64,000 nt of DNA from Nemophila menziesii (GCA_029959085.1 JARWIR010000003.1:33910005-33974004), one strand, 5' to 3'. Shown: positions 44,376 to 56,909, counted from the first letter of the stretch. Notes: generated by a model from the letters alone, not told the origin. Made by a program: numbers and translations.

Positions 44376-45360
44376 CACCATGCAAGGAGTCACGCCACAA
44401 AACATTAATTTTCATTGGTTTAGGCACTGAATGGACTCATCAAATCATGCAAGGGTGATAGTCGAATTAGGCGTAAGTGGAAGTGAGGTGAAGGGTTGAT
44501 TGGGTTTTGAGGTCAAGATCATAGGGGGTAGCTTATATGAATGGTCTGTAGATATGAATGATGGAGTGGTGAGAGCGGTGGCATTGGATGGGGTTTAGAG
44601 AGGCAAATGGGATATGCAATGAACATGAATTGATCGGGTAAGGGTAGTGATAAGGCTTAGGTTATGGTTGGGTAGTGATTAGGTGGGTTCATCAAGGGGT
44701 GAGCTAAATTAGTGGGTTTAGGCTAAGGAGGCATTTGAGCTAAGGTTGCAACTACTTTATTCTTTTTGGTTTAAGTTCAGTTAATTAATGGTTTGGTCCT
44801 TAAAATTAATGGACGAACCTCAAACTAAAATGTTTGGTTTTGCAAACTTAGACCGGTCTAAGAGTACAAGTTCGTTTCGGTTAGGTTTTTTGTCTGATTT
44901 ATCGAGCCATCCAAGTGACCCGGTCCCAAGGCTTCACCCCAATGCAAGTTCAAGCTCTTCTAGGCAATAATATGAGTCAATGGTCAATTACACAACAAGT
45001 TGTCCCTAAAATAGAAAAAGATTAGTAGAAATTATAATATCTGTATTGTAGATTTCGTGCAACAAATTTTCTATACCATTACAAAAGGTCAAATACTTTT
45101 ATGCCAATTTCAGCTCCTATCGGTCCAAAAAATAAGAGGCAAATAAGTAAAAAGAGCCCGTAAATTTCAAACCATTCAGAAAGGTCAAATATTTCTTTCT
45201 AATTTCAGCTTTCAACGGTCCAAAAAATAAGCCCAAATGGTAAGTCCATTAACTGGGAAAACTATTCAGATTCTTAACTCTAACGGCTCCTAAAATATAT
45301 AGAATATAATTAATCACACAAGCAGACGTCTCCGTTAAATCACCGTTACATCGCCGTTAT
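44376..45360. other. intergenic upstream of CDT1, no gene recognised
   Basis: A 60-codon frame at 44788-44970 is unconvincing. Around 45120-45240 the phrase AATTTCAGCT..CGGTCCAAAAAATAAG occurs twice. Confidence 0.4.
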
Positions 45361-45370
45361 CTATACTTTT

Positions 45371-45378
45371 TTTGGCGC
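45371..45378 (+). promoter_or_regulatory. E2F-type site in the CDT1 promoter
   Basis: TTTGGCGC within the palindrome TTGGCGCCAA, 160 bases upstream of the ATG. It fits the E2F consensus TTTSSCGC. Confidence 0.7.
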
Positions 45379-45420
45379 CAAGCTGACGTGTCCACCATCC
45401 ACATCAGTTCCCACCTCAGC

Positions 45421-45432
45421 ATTCCCGCCAAA
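45421..45432 (-). promoter_or_regulatory. second E2F-type site in the CDT1 promoter
   Basis: On the minus strand TTTGGCGGGAAT, a near-perfect E2F site, about 100 bases upstream of the ATG and just before a TATA-like CTATATAC (45441-45448). Confidence 0.75.
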
Positions 45433-45529
45433 TAAACCTAACTATATACATGACCCCATTCCTCTTAGCCTCCTACCTCCTCATCTAACCTTCTGCAACT
45501 CTCAAATCCTTCTCATTACCTATTCATCA

Positions 45530-47633
45530 ATGGAATCTATTGAAGCAACAGAGTTAGATTTGTCGAATGTGAAGATGAATCTAAGTTCCAGCTCTAAACC
45601 ATCATCCTCACCGTCCGATCAAAAAGCTAAACTTTCAGATCAAACTCCATGGAACACCAAAACTCCAGAGAAGCCCATCAACCCTCCTCGCCGTGCTCGG
45701 AACAGCCGCACTGTAATGTCCGTGAAAGATGTTAGACAAGCGTCAATGGCTTTACGAAAGTCAGATCCACACACACCTCATAAACCCGACGCCTCATTGA
45801 GCTCCGCCGAAAAACTGATTGCTTCTTTGCCTGAATCTTCACCGGCGAAGCCCAAGAAGCCCGTTACCTTAGCAAAGCTCCCGGAAAAGTAAGTCCTAGT
45901 ACCTAGATATATATTTATTAATATTATTTTCAAATTAATTATTTATTTAAATCTCAAGCTTAGTTGTTAATTATTATTTCAAATATTTAGAATTATAATA
46001 TACTTAGAATTAATTTTGGTGAAATTTGCTTCAGATATGAAATGTTGGAGAAGTTCTTCAATAGCTTTGATAGTTCAATGCGTCTTCTACGAATCAAGGG
46101 ATGTGCTACAACTTTAACTAATATTAGCGCCAAAGTGACTAGTTTAACCGATAGGTATGTGAATCTTAATTCATCCCCAATTTTTTTCTAATTCATTTAC
46201 CAAATGTGATTTTTCTAATGGATTTTATTCATATTATAGGAGGTTTACAGATATTCATTTAGCTCAGCTAAAGTTTATTCTACCTGAAGCTATTGAGATA
46301 AAGAAAATTCTCGTCCGAGATGAGCGAACAAGTTGTATGAAGCCTGATCTTCATGTCACAGTAAATCCTAGTGCAATTGAGAATAAAGGAAAAGTCAAAT
46401 CAGAAAGTCAAAATGGAATGTTAAGAGATATCTTTCGTGCACGCCTTCTAGATTTTGCTAAAAACCATCCTAAGGTAAACAAAATTCTGTTAATTCAACA
46501 CTTTCAATTGTTTAATACATCTTACTAAGTGACCAATTCTTCTTTCAGGGAGATGATGTACCAGAGGAAGAGTTACCCGAGCCATTTGGTCGTGTAAAAC
46601 AAGATTTGCAAACTAGTCCTTCACAATTCTCGGGTCCATCTTTGACCCCAATTTCACAAGTGCAACCTTCTAAAGCATCACATTTACCTCCTTCCTTTAA
46701 AAGAGGATTTTCTGCTAAAACTTTTAACCCTGTTAAAGATATAACTCTCCAAAATACACCTTCTGAAGCTCCTAAATCAGCTTCTGAAGCTCCTGAATCT
46801 CATGTTCTTGCAACTCCGATCAAAGAAATTAAACCGGCAAAGAGTGAAACTGATACTCCGGCAAGGATTGTATCTACTCCGGCGAAACTAATGAGTGCTA
46901 CACCTACTCTTAGAGCACCAAAGAGGTGTTATATGAGTCCAGAAGAAGATAAATCAGTTAAATCACCGAATAAATTAGTTAGACGCCCTTCTAGTAACAG
47001 ATCATTAACATTCGAAACACCTTCAAATGATGATGATCTCGATATTCTTCCCAAGGATTTGCTAGATTCCGTAAGTTTAATATTATTCAAATCTCGTTTA
47101 TTTATTCCTCGTGTTTATGTATTAAATTTATGTACAGATAAAAGAGAAGGAAAAGAAAGTGATGATGGAAAAAGATCCAGCTATATCTGAAGCAAAAAGA
47201 AGGCAAAAAATGATAGCTGGATTACCAAAATTCTTTAATACAGTTTACTTTTTATTTCAATCGATTAAACGTTCTGTGATTACTAAAGAGGAGCTTGTTC
47301 ATAGAGTTGTATCAAGTAATCTTGATATTGTTGATAAAAGTAAGTTATTTATTAAAAGGTTAATTTGGTGTTCAAATTCTTATATAAATTTTATTATTTA
47401 CAGGAGAAGTTGAAGAACAAGTTAGATTATTGCAAGAATTAGTCCCTGAGTGGATTTATGAGAAATTTGCATCTAGTGGTGATCTTCTCTTCTGGTAAGT
47501 CATTTAATTTTATAATGATTGAATTTTTATTAGTATGATTGTTATTGATTGTTTGGTTATGTTTTGTTTTTGTAGTGTTAATAAGATACAGAGTCCTGAG
47601 TTAATACGTGCTAGACTTGCTGAAGCAATATAA
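45530..47633 (+). CDS. CDT1: DNA replication licensing factor CDT1
   Basis: Seven exons: 45530-45888, 46035-46154, 46240-46474, 46549-47070, 47138-47339, 47404-47494 and 47576-47633. All have GT-AG introns and phases agree, giving 528 aa (Arabidopsis CDT1a about 570). The N-terminal tail is disordered, basic and S/TP-rich (TPWNTKTPEKP, RRARNSRTVMSVKDVRQ). The central CDT1/geminin-type domain starts LPEKYEMLEKFFNSFDSSMR and includes FTDIHLAQLKFILPEA and DLHVTVNP (about residues 117-215). A spacer rich in TP/SP sites follows. The C-terminal MCM-binding winged helix is MIAGLPKFFNTVYFLFQS..ITKEELVHRVV..PEWIYEKFA..FCVNKI (about 430-515). CDT1 acts with ORC and CDC6 to load MCM2-7 at origins in G1. 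Two E2F sites upstream fit G1/S control. Intact. Confidence 0.95.
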
Positions 47634-48900
47634 GAGATACTTGGTTAACTTGACCAGCTTAGTTTTTGTGAATATGATCTTGTTAAAGGTCTAATATATA
47701 TGGTCAGAGTGTGAGTTAAGGAGAAAGTTTTGGTTAAACTTCCCAATATTTTGTTGTGGAACAGTATAGTTCATCTCTGTTTCACATTAATTTAGTATTT
47801 ATAATAGCAACATACAATGCACTTTGAAATGATGTAATGGTTTGATATTATTTTGTAATCTTGATTTTTTATTGACTATATTCTTCAATCTTTTTCAATA
47901 TCTTTATGCTATCTATACCTGTTTATGTTTTATTTTTATAATTATGTTGTTCTTGGTATATTGGTATATTACTTAACATCATTGATCAAGGGAGGACAAA
48001 TATGACCTGGATATTAGAAACTTATGATTTACCCCCGAGATTATTTACTGGATCAAAGAGTGCAACATAAGGGAAAAATTACTGTGCACTTGGTATTATC
48101 ACTGTGCTTGTGGAATCGATGGCAAGACATTACCTTAAAGTCTCAAGGCCTGGCATAAGTTTGTTTTCTTTGACAATTATAAGTAATCTTATGTTTTTCT
48201 AGTTGATGCTTTAGAAGGTGCACAAAGGAGCAGCATCAACAGAAAATAAGGTTAAATTCTTATAAAAAGATGTTACTTTCTTAATTTATACCCCATTTGA
48301 ACTGAAATTTTACTAGATTTCTTGATTTGCAGATATGTTTAGGAGTTAATGTGGATGTCACATGGAAAGTCGAAACACAGAATCTTTGACTAAAATCATA
48401 GACATAATGAGAAACCCAAGTTATGAAACTTTCATGGTATCTGCTTAGATTCATCAGAATTTTGAGTAAGCTTCAGATAATTCTTCAATCTTTTATTCAT
48501 ACAAAAACTGTACACATACCAGATTAATCAAGTGCCTTATGCACCAATGCATTATCCAGTTAGATATCCATGGCCTTGTGATGGTATGGATAACCCTATC
48601 CGCTCCAATCTCATACATACTTTCCTGGGCACTTAATGATAAAGCAATTGACGTGGGAAAATTCACCCAACAAACAAGGATGTGCAACCTTTGAAATGAC
48701 TCGTGCACATGTGCTATCACTGACAAGTTGATCACCCAAATTAACAAAAATTCTGAGGGTCATGAGTATTTAGCCAATGAATGTTTTAGGAGGCAATAAT
48801 CTTCTCAAGTTATTAAAATCTCACCACAAATTAAGTTTATAAATTACCCTTAATTACCTTACCTGCTTAGTTATTTGTTTTTTTTAAGTCATGGGAGATC
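47634..48900. other. CDT1 3' UTR and flank, no further gene recognised
   Basis: AT-rich. An 84-codon minus frame at 48493-48747 has no recognisable motif. Confidence 0.4.
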
Positions 48901-48969
48901 TAAAAGGATCATGCGATAACATTTAAACTAGAACATAGTTAATCAAACCCGGGCTATGTATCCATCTTG

Positions 48970-49270
48970 GTGTTTTCCACCCATCCGGTCCTATGTGATA
49001 ATGCTCTATAATTCTTTTGGAGGGATCGTTATGATGATAATATAGCTCCTGTTGTGTCACACCGTTACATGCTAGCCAATATTCTCCTCCCTGAAGATTT
49101 CTTTCAGATTAAAAGAACGATTTCTTATGACTTGCAAGACTCTCCCTTACCCGTTGAACCCAAATTATCGCTGGTCATCTTCTATGATCCACTGATCTAA
49201 TGATATCAATTGCTTCTTGAAAGTCCACCTCTATTTCGACTTCTGCCATACCTAACCTTCCACCATAATA
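48970..49270 (-). pseudogene. LINE RNase H-like fragment
   Basis: On the minus strand, across shifted frames, the pieces EVEIEVDFQEAIDIIRS, VRESLASHKKSF and LKEIFREENILAS follow the layout of plant LINE RNase H tails (VE.D..EAI..I, then the FREGN..AD segment). Frameshifts and stops are frequent and the sequence is short, so the call is moderate. Confidence 0.45.
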
Positions 49271-50220
49271 AGAACTTTTTTGTTAACATAGATGGTTTAT
49301 GCCAGTTTACGTAGATCCTAACTTGTCCCATGGAGAAGATACACCGCCTATGCATATCTGTCACACCTCATTTTTACGTTATAATCTTGACTCAACATAT
49401 CGCATGTTAACAAGGATCAATTTTTCTCATAATGTCTTGACAAAAAAAAAATCCCTCATAATGCAAGGTGCTTCTACTAATCCAGATTCGCCTGCCAAGT
49501 CATTAGAGTATCTAAAACATAAATATCGAAATAATTTAACTATTTCTTTTTTTTAATGTATAGGTATTCAGGCCAACTTTCGTGCACCACGACTATTTCC
49601 ATAGAAAATATACACGCTTACTCATGCATATTCCCATTTAATCAGAACTAGGTTACCCATGTTCAAGAAAGAGATTCAAACCCTGTACCTTTTGCTTTCC
49701 CCCCTTTAAAGAATGAAGAAATAATTTTACTTTCGTTCAACGAAATGTGTCTTCAAATTAATATCTCGTTAAATTAAGTTTTAAAACAAGCGTGTGACCA
49801 CAAGTGCCATGCGTATTTAGGAGACATAGTTAACTCGTGATATTAAGGTGAGTCAAGAACGATCCACAAACAACCATGAAAATGGAAGGAAATATATAAA
49901 TTCTAATTTTGAATTTACTAATATGGACATGACAGATAGCGCTAGTCCCGCTGCTTTTGAGGTCAGGGAGGGGCGCTTTTTGTTTTTTTCTACCTGATCA
50001 AATAAAGAGATTTGCTGCCAAACTAACCCAAGCCCAAAAAGCTTAAATATATTTAAAATACCAAAACACCAAACTATATTTGACCGATTATACCCAGCCA
50101 AACAACCCTCCACTTTGACAACTAGTCCACTACGTTATATCAGTCTAGGATATAATTATTTTTTTTAACCATAACAAAAAAATATCATACCACATACTCG
50201 TCAACCCTAAATCCTAATAG
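49271..50220. other. no gene recognised
   Basis: Short frames on both strands lack motifs. Confidence 0.35.
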
Positions 50221-50299
50221 TCTCCACCATCACACCCAAATCACCCAATCCTTTCATCATCACCACCACTACCTCATACAACTCCACCATATACCTTTC

Positions 50300-52870
50300 A
50301 TGTCACCACCTACCACTTCACTGTTTAATTTTACCAGAGATGGGCCTATATTCCCTCCTTGTAAGGATAACATCTTCTCAAAATCAATTCTCATCTCGCA
50401 AGAGACTCAGAGGGGCGAAGGCACAATCACTCAAGTAGATAACACTAGTAACACGAAGTGGTTGCTAAAAGATGAAGAACATATTTATGTTCATGAAGCA
50501 CAAATCCGTAAAGCGGAGGACTACAAGTCTAAGGAAAGTCGAAAACCCTTGATATGAAGTTACCCGTCCAATGAAAGATACAGAGTGCTATGGGCTAAAA
50601 GGAAGATGAGTAAAAACAATTATGAAGAATCTAGATGAGGTAAATGAAAAGAGCTTGTGGGGTTGATCCAGATGGGTTGGAATTGTCAGGGGATTAGAGC
50701 CCCTCTTACAATTCTGACTCTTAAAGAGGTTGTCGGATTGCACAAACCTCGGGCATTATTCCCATCTAAAATAAAAAGTCCGTCTTTTAAACTTTTTGAA
50801 ATTGCTTGTGGAATTTGTTGACCATGTAGGTGTTGGGTTGTGGCTTGAAGTCCAAGCCCAATAGTTCAATTAAACTTGGAGACCAAGATACTTAACTTGA
50901 GGTTCAAGTAATAATATATTAGGAAATTATTAGACCAAGAAAGGTATTACTTGACTTGAGGATCAAGTAATAATATATTAGGAAATTATTAGACTTGTCC
51001 TCTAAGTAGTATTTCCTATATATACGGGGCTCCATAGTTTATAGTTCTTTGTATCATATTTCCTCCCCATAGGAGGGTTAGGGTGGGGTATGTTCCGGGG
51101 TTGTGTGATCATCAACCAAGAGAGGTGTGAGACTAAAAAATGAGTGTGAACAATACACTTGTGAGAAAACGTAAGAGTGATTCTTGTAGAACATAGAAGA
51201 GGGTTGTTCTTCTTGTTCAATGTTTTCTATATTATAGTGAAACGGTGTGAACCTCCGTTGATGTAGCAATTTGATGAACCACGTAAATCTTGTGTCTCTT
51301 ATATTATTCTGTCATTCTTTTATCTCCGTTTTTTTATTTCCCAACAGTAGGGACAACGGGAGTATGGCCTTATACACAAAAAATTGTGAACTAAAATTAA
51401 TCAATAAAAATAACAATATGTTACATTATGAAATAACAAATGAATATATTACAAAATTCATTACTATTTTTGTATACATCTCAACTGATAAGAATTAGAA
51501 AAAGACAAACTTGAAACAAATAGTGGATTATGCCCCTAAGGGTAAAAAATCTCCCTGAATCCTAAACCTACCATGGAATGTATAGGGAGATTTCAATATC
51601 ACCTTGTATCATCATGAGAAAATAAGGGGTGGGGGAACCCAAAAGGAGCAAAAAAGCTTAGTATAGTTGAAAATTTTACGAAATTTAAATTTGAGTGAGG
51701 TACATTCTTATATATATACTTACACATGGACAAGTAAAAGAGAAGGAAAAGAAAATATAGATGTCTAGATTATGAAAAACGGGGAGACCTTTTTAAATAC
51801 TCATGGATGGATGTGCTACCAGCCATAAGGTCTGACCACTCCCCAATTATAGTGCACTTTGAGCTTAAAGCAAAAAACTAGGAACCTAGCTAGTGATAGT
51901 AAAATTACCTAAAAAGGAAATGGATGAAATACCATCTTCTTCTCATACAAAAAACAAAGTACTTCGGGATAATATTAGGAACTTGTGTATCCCTCCCAAA
52001 GTTAAAAAATTCTTATGGAGGGTGTGTAAAAATGCCCTTTCCAAATTCAAAAGAAAATACAAGAAATCATAATCATGATAAGGAGGATGTTGAACATATC
52101 ATATTTGATTGTCATTGGGAAAGAGATACATGGTTTGCAACCCCATGGGAATCCTCACAAACACCAAGGCACCCTTAAATTTGATAGATGGCTATTGAAC
52201 TTGATAAGATATAAAAAGCATATGTATATGGGAAATCCCATGGTAGAGATGACTTCCATGATGGCCTAGTACATTTGGAAAGCCAGAATTGAATTCGTTT
52301 TCCAAAATATAAAACTTTACCCTTATCACAACTGCCAATAATGCAAGAGCATTTTGTGATGAGTTTTACCAACTTCACAAACGGCTCAGTGAACTTGAGT
52401 CTACAAAGAATAATATAAATAATACCTTGGAAAATGGCTTAAGACCAAGAAAAAAATCCCTATTAATATTAATGTTGATGCTAGTTTCCTTAATAATACT
52501 AATCATTTTGGAGCTGGTTGTATAGTATCCAATTTATAGGGGAATTAGTACGAGGACAAGTATGAAAATACAAGTCAGAGACAATATTGGAAGGCGAAGC
52601 ACCAGGGATCAAGGATGTGGTTTTGATAGAACAATATTACCCTATAATTGATATTCATATACTTAATGATTGTAATTATATTGTTAGCTATCTTGCAGAT
52701 AGGTCTGCCCCCTGATAGAAATGTTTTGATTGTGGCACAATCTTTCTTTACAACTGATATCCATATACTTAATGATTGTAATAATATTATTAGCCATCTT
52801 GCAGATAGGTCCTCCCTCTGATAGAAATATTTTGATTTTGAGTAATGATATTCGTCACCCTTTTTTGGTT
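50300..52870 (+). pseudogene. LINE remnant with RT deleted and a solo LTR inside
   Basis: From 50672 the frame MGWNCQGIRAPLTILTLKEV is the start of an L1-type apurinic endonuclease. It is cut at 50830 by a solo LTR and resumes at 51352. The endonuclease end is visible as PWNVYRDFN..LYHHEK..GGG (about 51575-51640) and a SDHSPIIVHF-like piece near 51835. It then jumps straight to zf-RVT (PPKVKKFLWRVCKNAL, HDKEDVEHIIFDCHWERDTW; about 51985-52135) and RNase H (ININVDASFLNNTNHFGAGC, about 52460), so the whole reverse transcriptase is missing. A 114-bp step duplication (52643 and 52757) lies near the end. A frame at 50300-50557 may be ORF1 debris. Confidence 0.7.
50831..51346 (+). mobile_element. 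solo LTR of a Copia-type element (516 bp)
   Basis: Begins TGTTGGGTTGTGG and ends TTTCCCAACA, with 5-bp duplications GTAGG at 50826-50830 and 51347-51351. TATATATACGGGGC (about 51018) is a likely promoter word. The segment TTGAGGWTCAAGTAATAATA..TATTAGAC is duplicated in tandem (from about 50898 and 50956). No interior sequence is left, as expected after LTR-LTR recombination. Confidence 0.92.
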
Positions 52871-53441
52871 CACCCTTGTATTACTACTCTTTGATTCTAT
52901 ATAAGGATATCGGTAAACTATCTAGAGGTAAAATATTGATTTCTTGTTTACACCTAGGAGTAAGAATAGAAGTGCTGATCGGATTGTCAAACACAACCTT
53001 GTGGGTTTGGTGTTTGGCAATTGGCCTACAACTCTCCTCTCTAATTGGCTAGATTTGTTTTTACGGATGGCATACCCACTGGTGTAGGCTGCTTTGTTGT
53101 AATGACTTTGATCTTGGGTCTTTTTAATGCATTTATGTTTGACTAAAAAATAGAATATGAAATTAGTCTTTTTAGATTAAATATTATTGGAAAATTAGAG
53201 GATTTTAAAAGAAGAGGGAAAAAACGTAGTGGTAGAAACACATTAGAGTTAATGCTCAATAACCCCTTACAGTCTTATCCACTATCCCGTAAACCCCCTG
53301 TCTTGTTTACCCTCCTAAGATATCTTGAGTTCGCTCCCAAAACTCAAAATCTGAGTTCTGGGAATAATTCCATAACTCAAAATTTGAATTTTGGAAGTTT
53401 ATGGGTAAAAAAATGATGGATGTGGTGAGGGGGAATTAATT
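52871..53441. other. no gene recognised
   Basis: Probably LINE 3' end followed by unrelated AT-rich DNA. Confidence 0.35.
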
Positions 53442-53450
53442 CTTAAAAAA

Positions 53451-54854
53451 GGGTGATTGACACATAGGGACTTGGAGACTAGCTTTCTTCCTAAAGAAAC
53501 TAGTAGGAATCTTACTTCTTTAAAGAGACCTCAAAATAACCAAATACTAAACTACCATTACTAACACTAAAAGATAAAAAATGATGTCACTGTTCATCTC
53601 TTTCCACTACCACACCTATCTCCGACCTCCGACCACCGACCTCTGACCTTCGACCCCGATCACCGAAAAGAAAATGTAGAGTTTCAAAAAAAAATAATGA
53701 TGAGTTTTCTGCAAAAACTGATGGATTTTCTACAAAAATTGATGAGTTTTCTACAAAAATTGATGAGTATTCTATGAAAATTGAAAAGTATACTATTAAA
53801 AAAACAGAGTATTCTATAAAAAACTAAGTATTATTAAAAGAAATTGAGTATCATTTTTACAACACATTTATTACAAAAAAGAAAAGAAAAACTAATTACA
53901 ACATCTATTAAACAAAAGAAAAATAGAATAGCCTAATTACAACAAAAAAATTTAAAAAAAGGTTCAAAATATCTGGTTTGACCAGATATGAAAAAAAATG
54001 GCGCTCGAACACTGTTGCTTCCTAGCGAATCAGATCTGGCCATGATACCACCACCACACTGTTTCTTTCCGCCGCCCGAGCTCCGAACTGCTGACAAGAC
54101 ACCACCACCGCCATTACTTGAACCCGGAGAGGACAATAATGCGCGTTTGTGGCTCAAAGTAAACCAAAAAACTTCGTCGGAATTCGCCTAAGCTCGAACG
54201 GAAATGCAACTCCATGGCTGTAAGACGGAGGGTGGCACCATCGTTTGCCTGTGAATCAGTGACCTCGAACGGCGAGAATCAAGCCAGGAACGGAGAAGAG
54301 AAAGGCGGTGTGGGTTGTGGTGCTGCACTAGAATCTGTGCAGCAGTAGTGGTCTTCGAGCAGCAGTGGTCTTCGAGCGGTGGCTGTGCACGAACAGCTCC
54401 GGCCATGGCTGTGCACGAGGTCGAGCGGTGGTGGACATGAAAAACGCAGCTGCAATGCTTGCCTCCGTTCACCGGCGAGCTGCTTCGCGGTGGTGGTGGT
54501 CTTTTACAGATCGAGCAGCTCCATGGCAGCTCGAAGCGTGAGCTCGTGATACCTGGCGGTTGGGCGGATCAAATATTTTGCTCCGGCGGGGTGTGGATTT
54601 TGAATGAACGAGAGAGGAGAGAATTGTGAGAGAGAGAGGGGAGAGAGGGTGTAGGAATTAGGGTTTTAATAAAATAAATTCTGAAAATAAAATACAATAT
54701 ATATAGTAAATGAAAAACAAAAGAGTATATTTGTAATTGGGATTTTTGTCTGTAGTGTTAAAATTTTATTGAGGTCTTTAGTGAGAAAAATAAAAAGATA
54801 GAGTTAGGTTAGGACTAGAGGATAGGTGTTTAAAATCTCTTAGGTCAAAATCTC
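53451..54854 (+). mobile_element. Mutator-like element copy B (1404 bp)
   Basis: Starts GGGTGATTGACACATAGGG and ends TAGGTCAAAATCTC. Flanking 9-mers CTTAAAAAA and ATTAAAAAA differ at one base. Layout as in copy A: ACTTCTTTAAAGAGACCTCA near the start, CTCCGACCTCCGACCACCGA (53622-53665), an array of TGATGAGTTTTCTACAAAAA units (53698-53835), a GC-rich core (53990-54600) and GAGGTCTTTAGTGAGAAA near the end. Confidence 0.8.
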
Positions 54855-54863
54855 ATTAAAAAA

Positions 54864-55387
54864 GTAACAATAGTAGAGTAGTATACGGATGTGCAGATTT
54901 CAATTTTAAAATTGGTAACTTGTACATATATATTAAAAAAGAAAAAATTAAATTTTTTTTTTTTTGGACATTTAAAAAAAAAAAAAAATTAAATTACAAT
55001 CCGTTCCATTAAAAAACCATCTCATCTAAGTTTAAGTTAGTTTGAACGGGTTAGGTAGGTTAAGTGGATTTTAAGATTTGTATTGCAATATCAAATGGGT
55101 AAATGGTAATACTTATAATTTTATATTAACCTTCAAATACCCATTATGGTCAGGCCCATTGGCCTATCATCTATTAAGTAATGTCCAAACAACCCAGGTC
55201 TAGTTACATAACCCAATCCTACTATCAAGCTCACTGTATTACACTCCTAATATGAGCCGGACGGTAAATCAAAGAAGTCTATCCTATCAACTTTTCAAAT
55301 TCAGAAAATATTTGAATTTAAATAAACAATTAGGGGTTTCAACCCAAACGAACCCGGATTTTCTCTTTTTTTCATTCTAAACTTTCT
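54864..55387. other. spacer between two Mutator-like copies
   Basis: AT-rich with homopolymer A/T runs. No gene. Confidence 0.4.
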
Positions 55388-55396
55388 GAATATTAT

Positions 55397-56900
55397 GAGA
55401 TAATGACACTCAGGGTCTTGACCACACCCCCCTTTTCGAATTAGCACCCCCACCTAGAGCCTCTTCTTACTAAAGACCTCAGCAACTTTTTTACACATGA
55501 ACCCCAAAACCCCAATTACTAGACTACCCTTCGTTTGTTTTTTCTACACCTATATATACGAATTATTCCATTTCTTATTTCATTCACATTGTAAATACAA
55601 TTTCCTCACCTCACTGCTTCTCTCTCCTCTCTCCTCTCTCCTCTCAACCACCACCGCCACCACCTAAATGGCCACCACCACCGCCACCACCTAAATGGCC
55701 ACCACCACCGCCGAAATGGCCACCACCACCACCACCACCACCGAGCACTCCTTCTCCTTCACCATAACACTCCACGAAATCGGTTTTCCATTAAGACATC
55801 AAAGCTGCCATTAATACATCGGAGCAGATCTGCAGCGAAGCTTCAAAAAAAGCCGGCGTGGTGAGCTGCAGCGAAGAGATCCGGCGAGGTAAGGAGCTTC
55901 CATTTCCCTGCGGTTTTCCATTCCAGCGAAGAGATCCGGAGGTGGAAGAAGGTGAAACGAGCTCACGGTGGTTGGGTCGTTGTTGCTGCGCGAAGAGGAC
56001 CACTGAGCTCGCGGTGGTTGGGTCTTGGCCATGGCAGGTGAAACGAGATTCGAAGAAGAAGACCTCCGTTCGAAGAAGAAGACCTCCGGTGAGACTGAAG
56101 ACCTCCATTTCGCCTGAGATGTGGAGCTCGTTGAGTTGCTGATTCCATGCTGCTTCACGCGAGAAGAAGAAGAGCTCCTGAAGCTGCGGTGGTGAAGACC
56201 TTTGAATGTGAAGAAGAATCGTTCGACTTTTTTTTTTTTTCTTTGTAAATGGTTGACCAGATCTAGATCTGGTCAAACCAGTTAGGTTTTTTTTTTAAAC
56301 CTTGTAATAAAATGTGTAAATTTGCTTTTTTTAAATAATACTCAATAATTTCATTTTTTTAGCATTTCTGATTATAATCTTTGTGTATTTTAATACTACC
56401 CCCTAATTTTAAGAGTACTCAGAGAATTTCTTAGAGTACTCCGAGAATTTCTTAGAGTACTCCGAGTTTTTCTTAGAGTACTCCGAGTTTTTCTGAGAGT
56501 ACTCTACATTTTTATACAGTACTCTGCATTTTTCTGGCAGCCGGAGGTAGGTTGTCGGATTTTAGAATATTCATTAAAATATATAGAGTACTCTATGTTT
56601 TTCTCAGAGTACTCTATGTTTTTTTCCGGTGACTGGTGGTCGGAGGTCGGTGGTGGGTGGTCGGAGGTCGGAGATCGGTGGTGGGTGGTCGGTGGCCGGA
56701 GGTCGGAGATAGGTGGGTAGGTGGTAGGTGGGTAGTAGTAGAGGAGAGAGAAACAGTGACATCATATTCTTTTGTCTTTTAGTGTTAGTAAGGGTAGGAA
56801 AGACTATTGTCAAAAATGAGGTCCCTAAGAATAACAACTTTCAAGACACTACTATATAGAGAAAAAATAGTGCTCCTAAGACCCTATAGATAATTCACCC
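55397..56900 (-). mobile_element. Mutator-like element copy C (1504 bp)
   Basis: Inverted relative to A and B. On the minus strand it starts GGGTGAATTATCTATAGGG and ends GTCATTATCTC. Flanked by an exact 9-bp duplication GAATATTAT (55388-55396 and 56901-56909). The unit array is AGTACTCCGAGAATTTCTTAG-like (56410-56625). The CCGACC/GGTCGG tract is longest here (56620-56715). The core (55800-56230) includes a 161-codon minus frame with no recognised domain. A minisatellite lies at its end. Confidence 0.85.
55645..55745. repeat. 27-bp minisatellite (CCACCACCGCCACCACCTAAA)
   Basis: About three and a half units of CACCACCGCCACCACCTAAA with TGGC linkers, decaying into CCACCACCACC. It lies inside Mutator-like copy C. 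Confidence 0.8.
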
Positions 56901-56909
56901 GAATATTAT

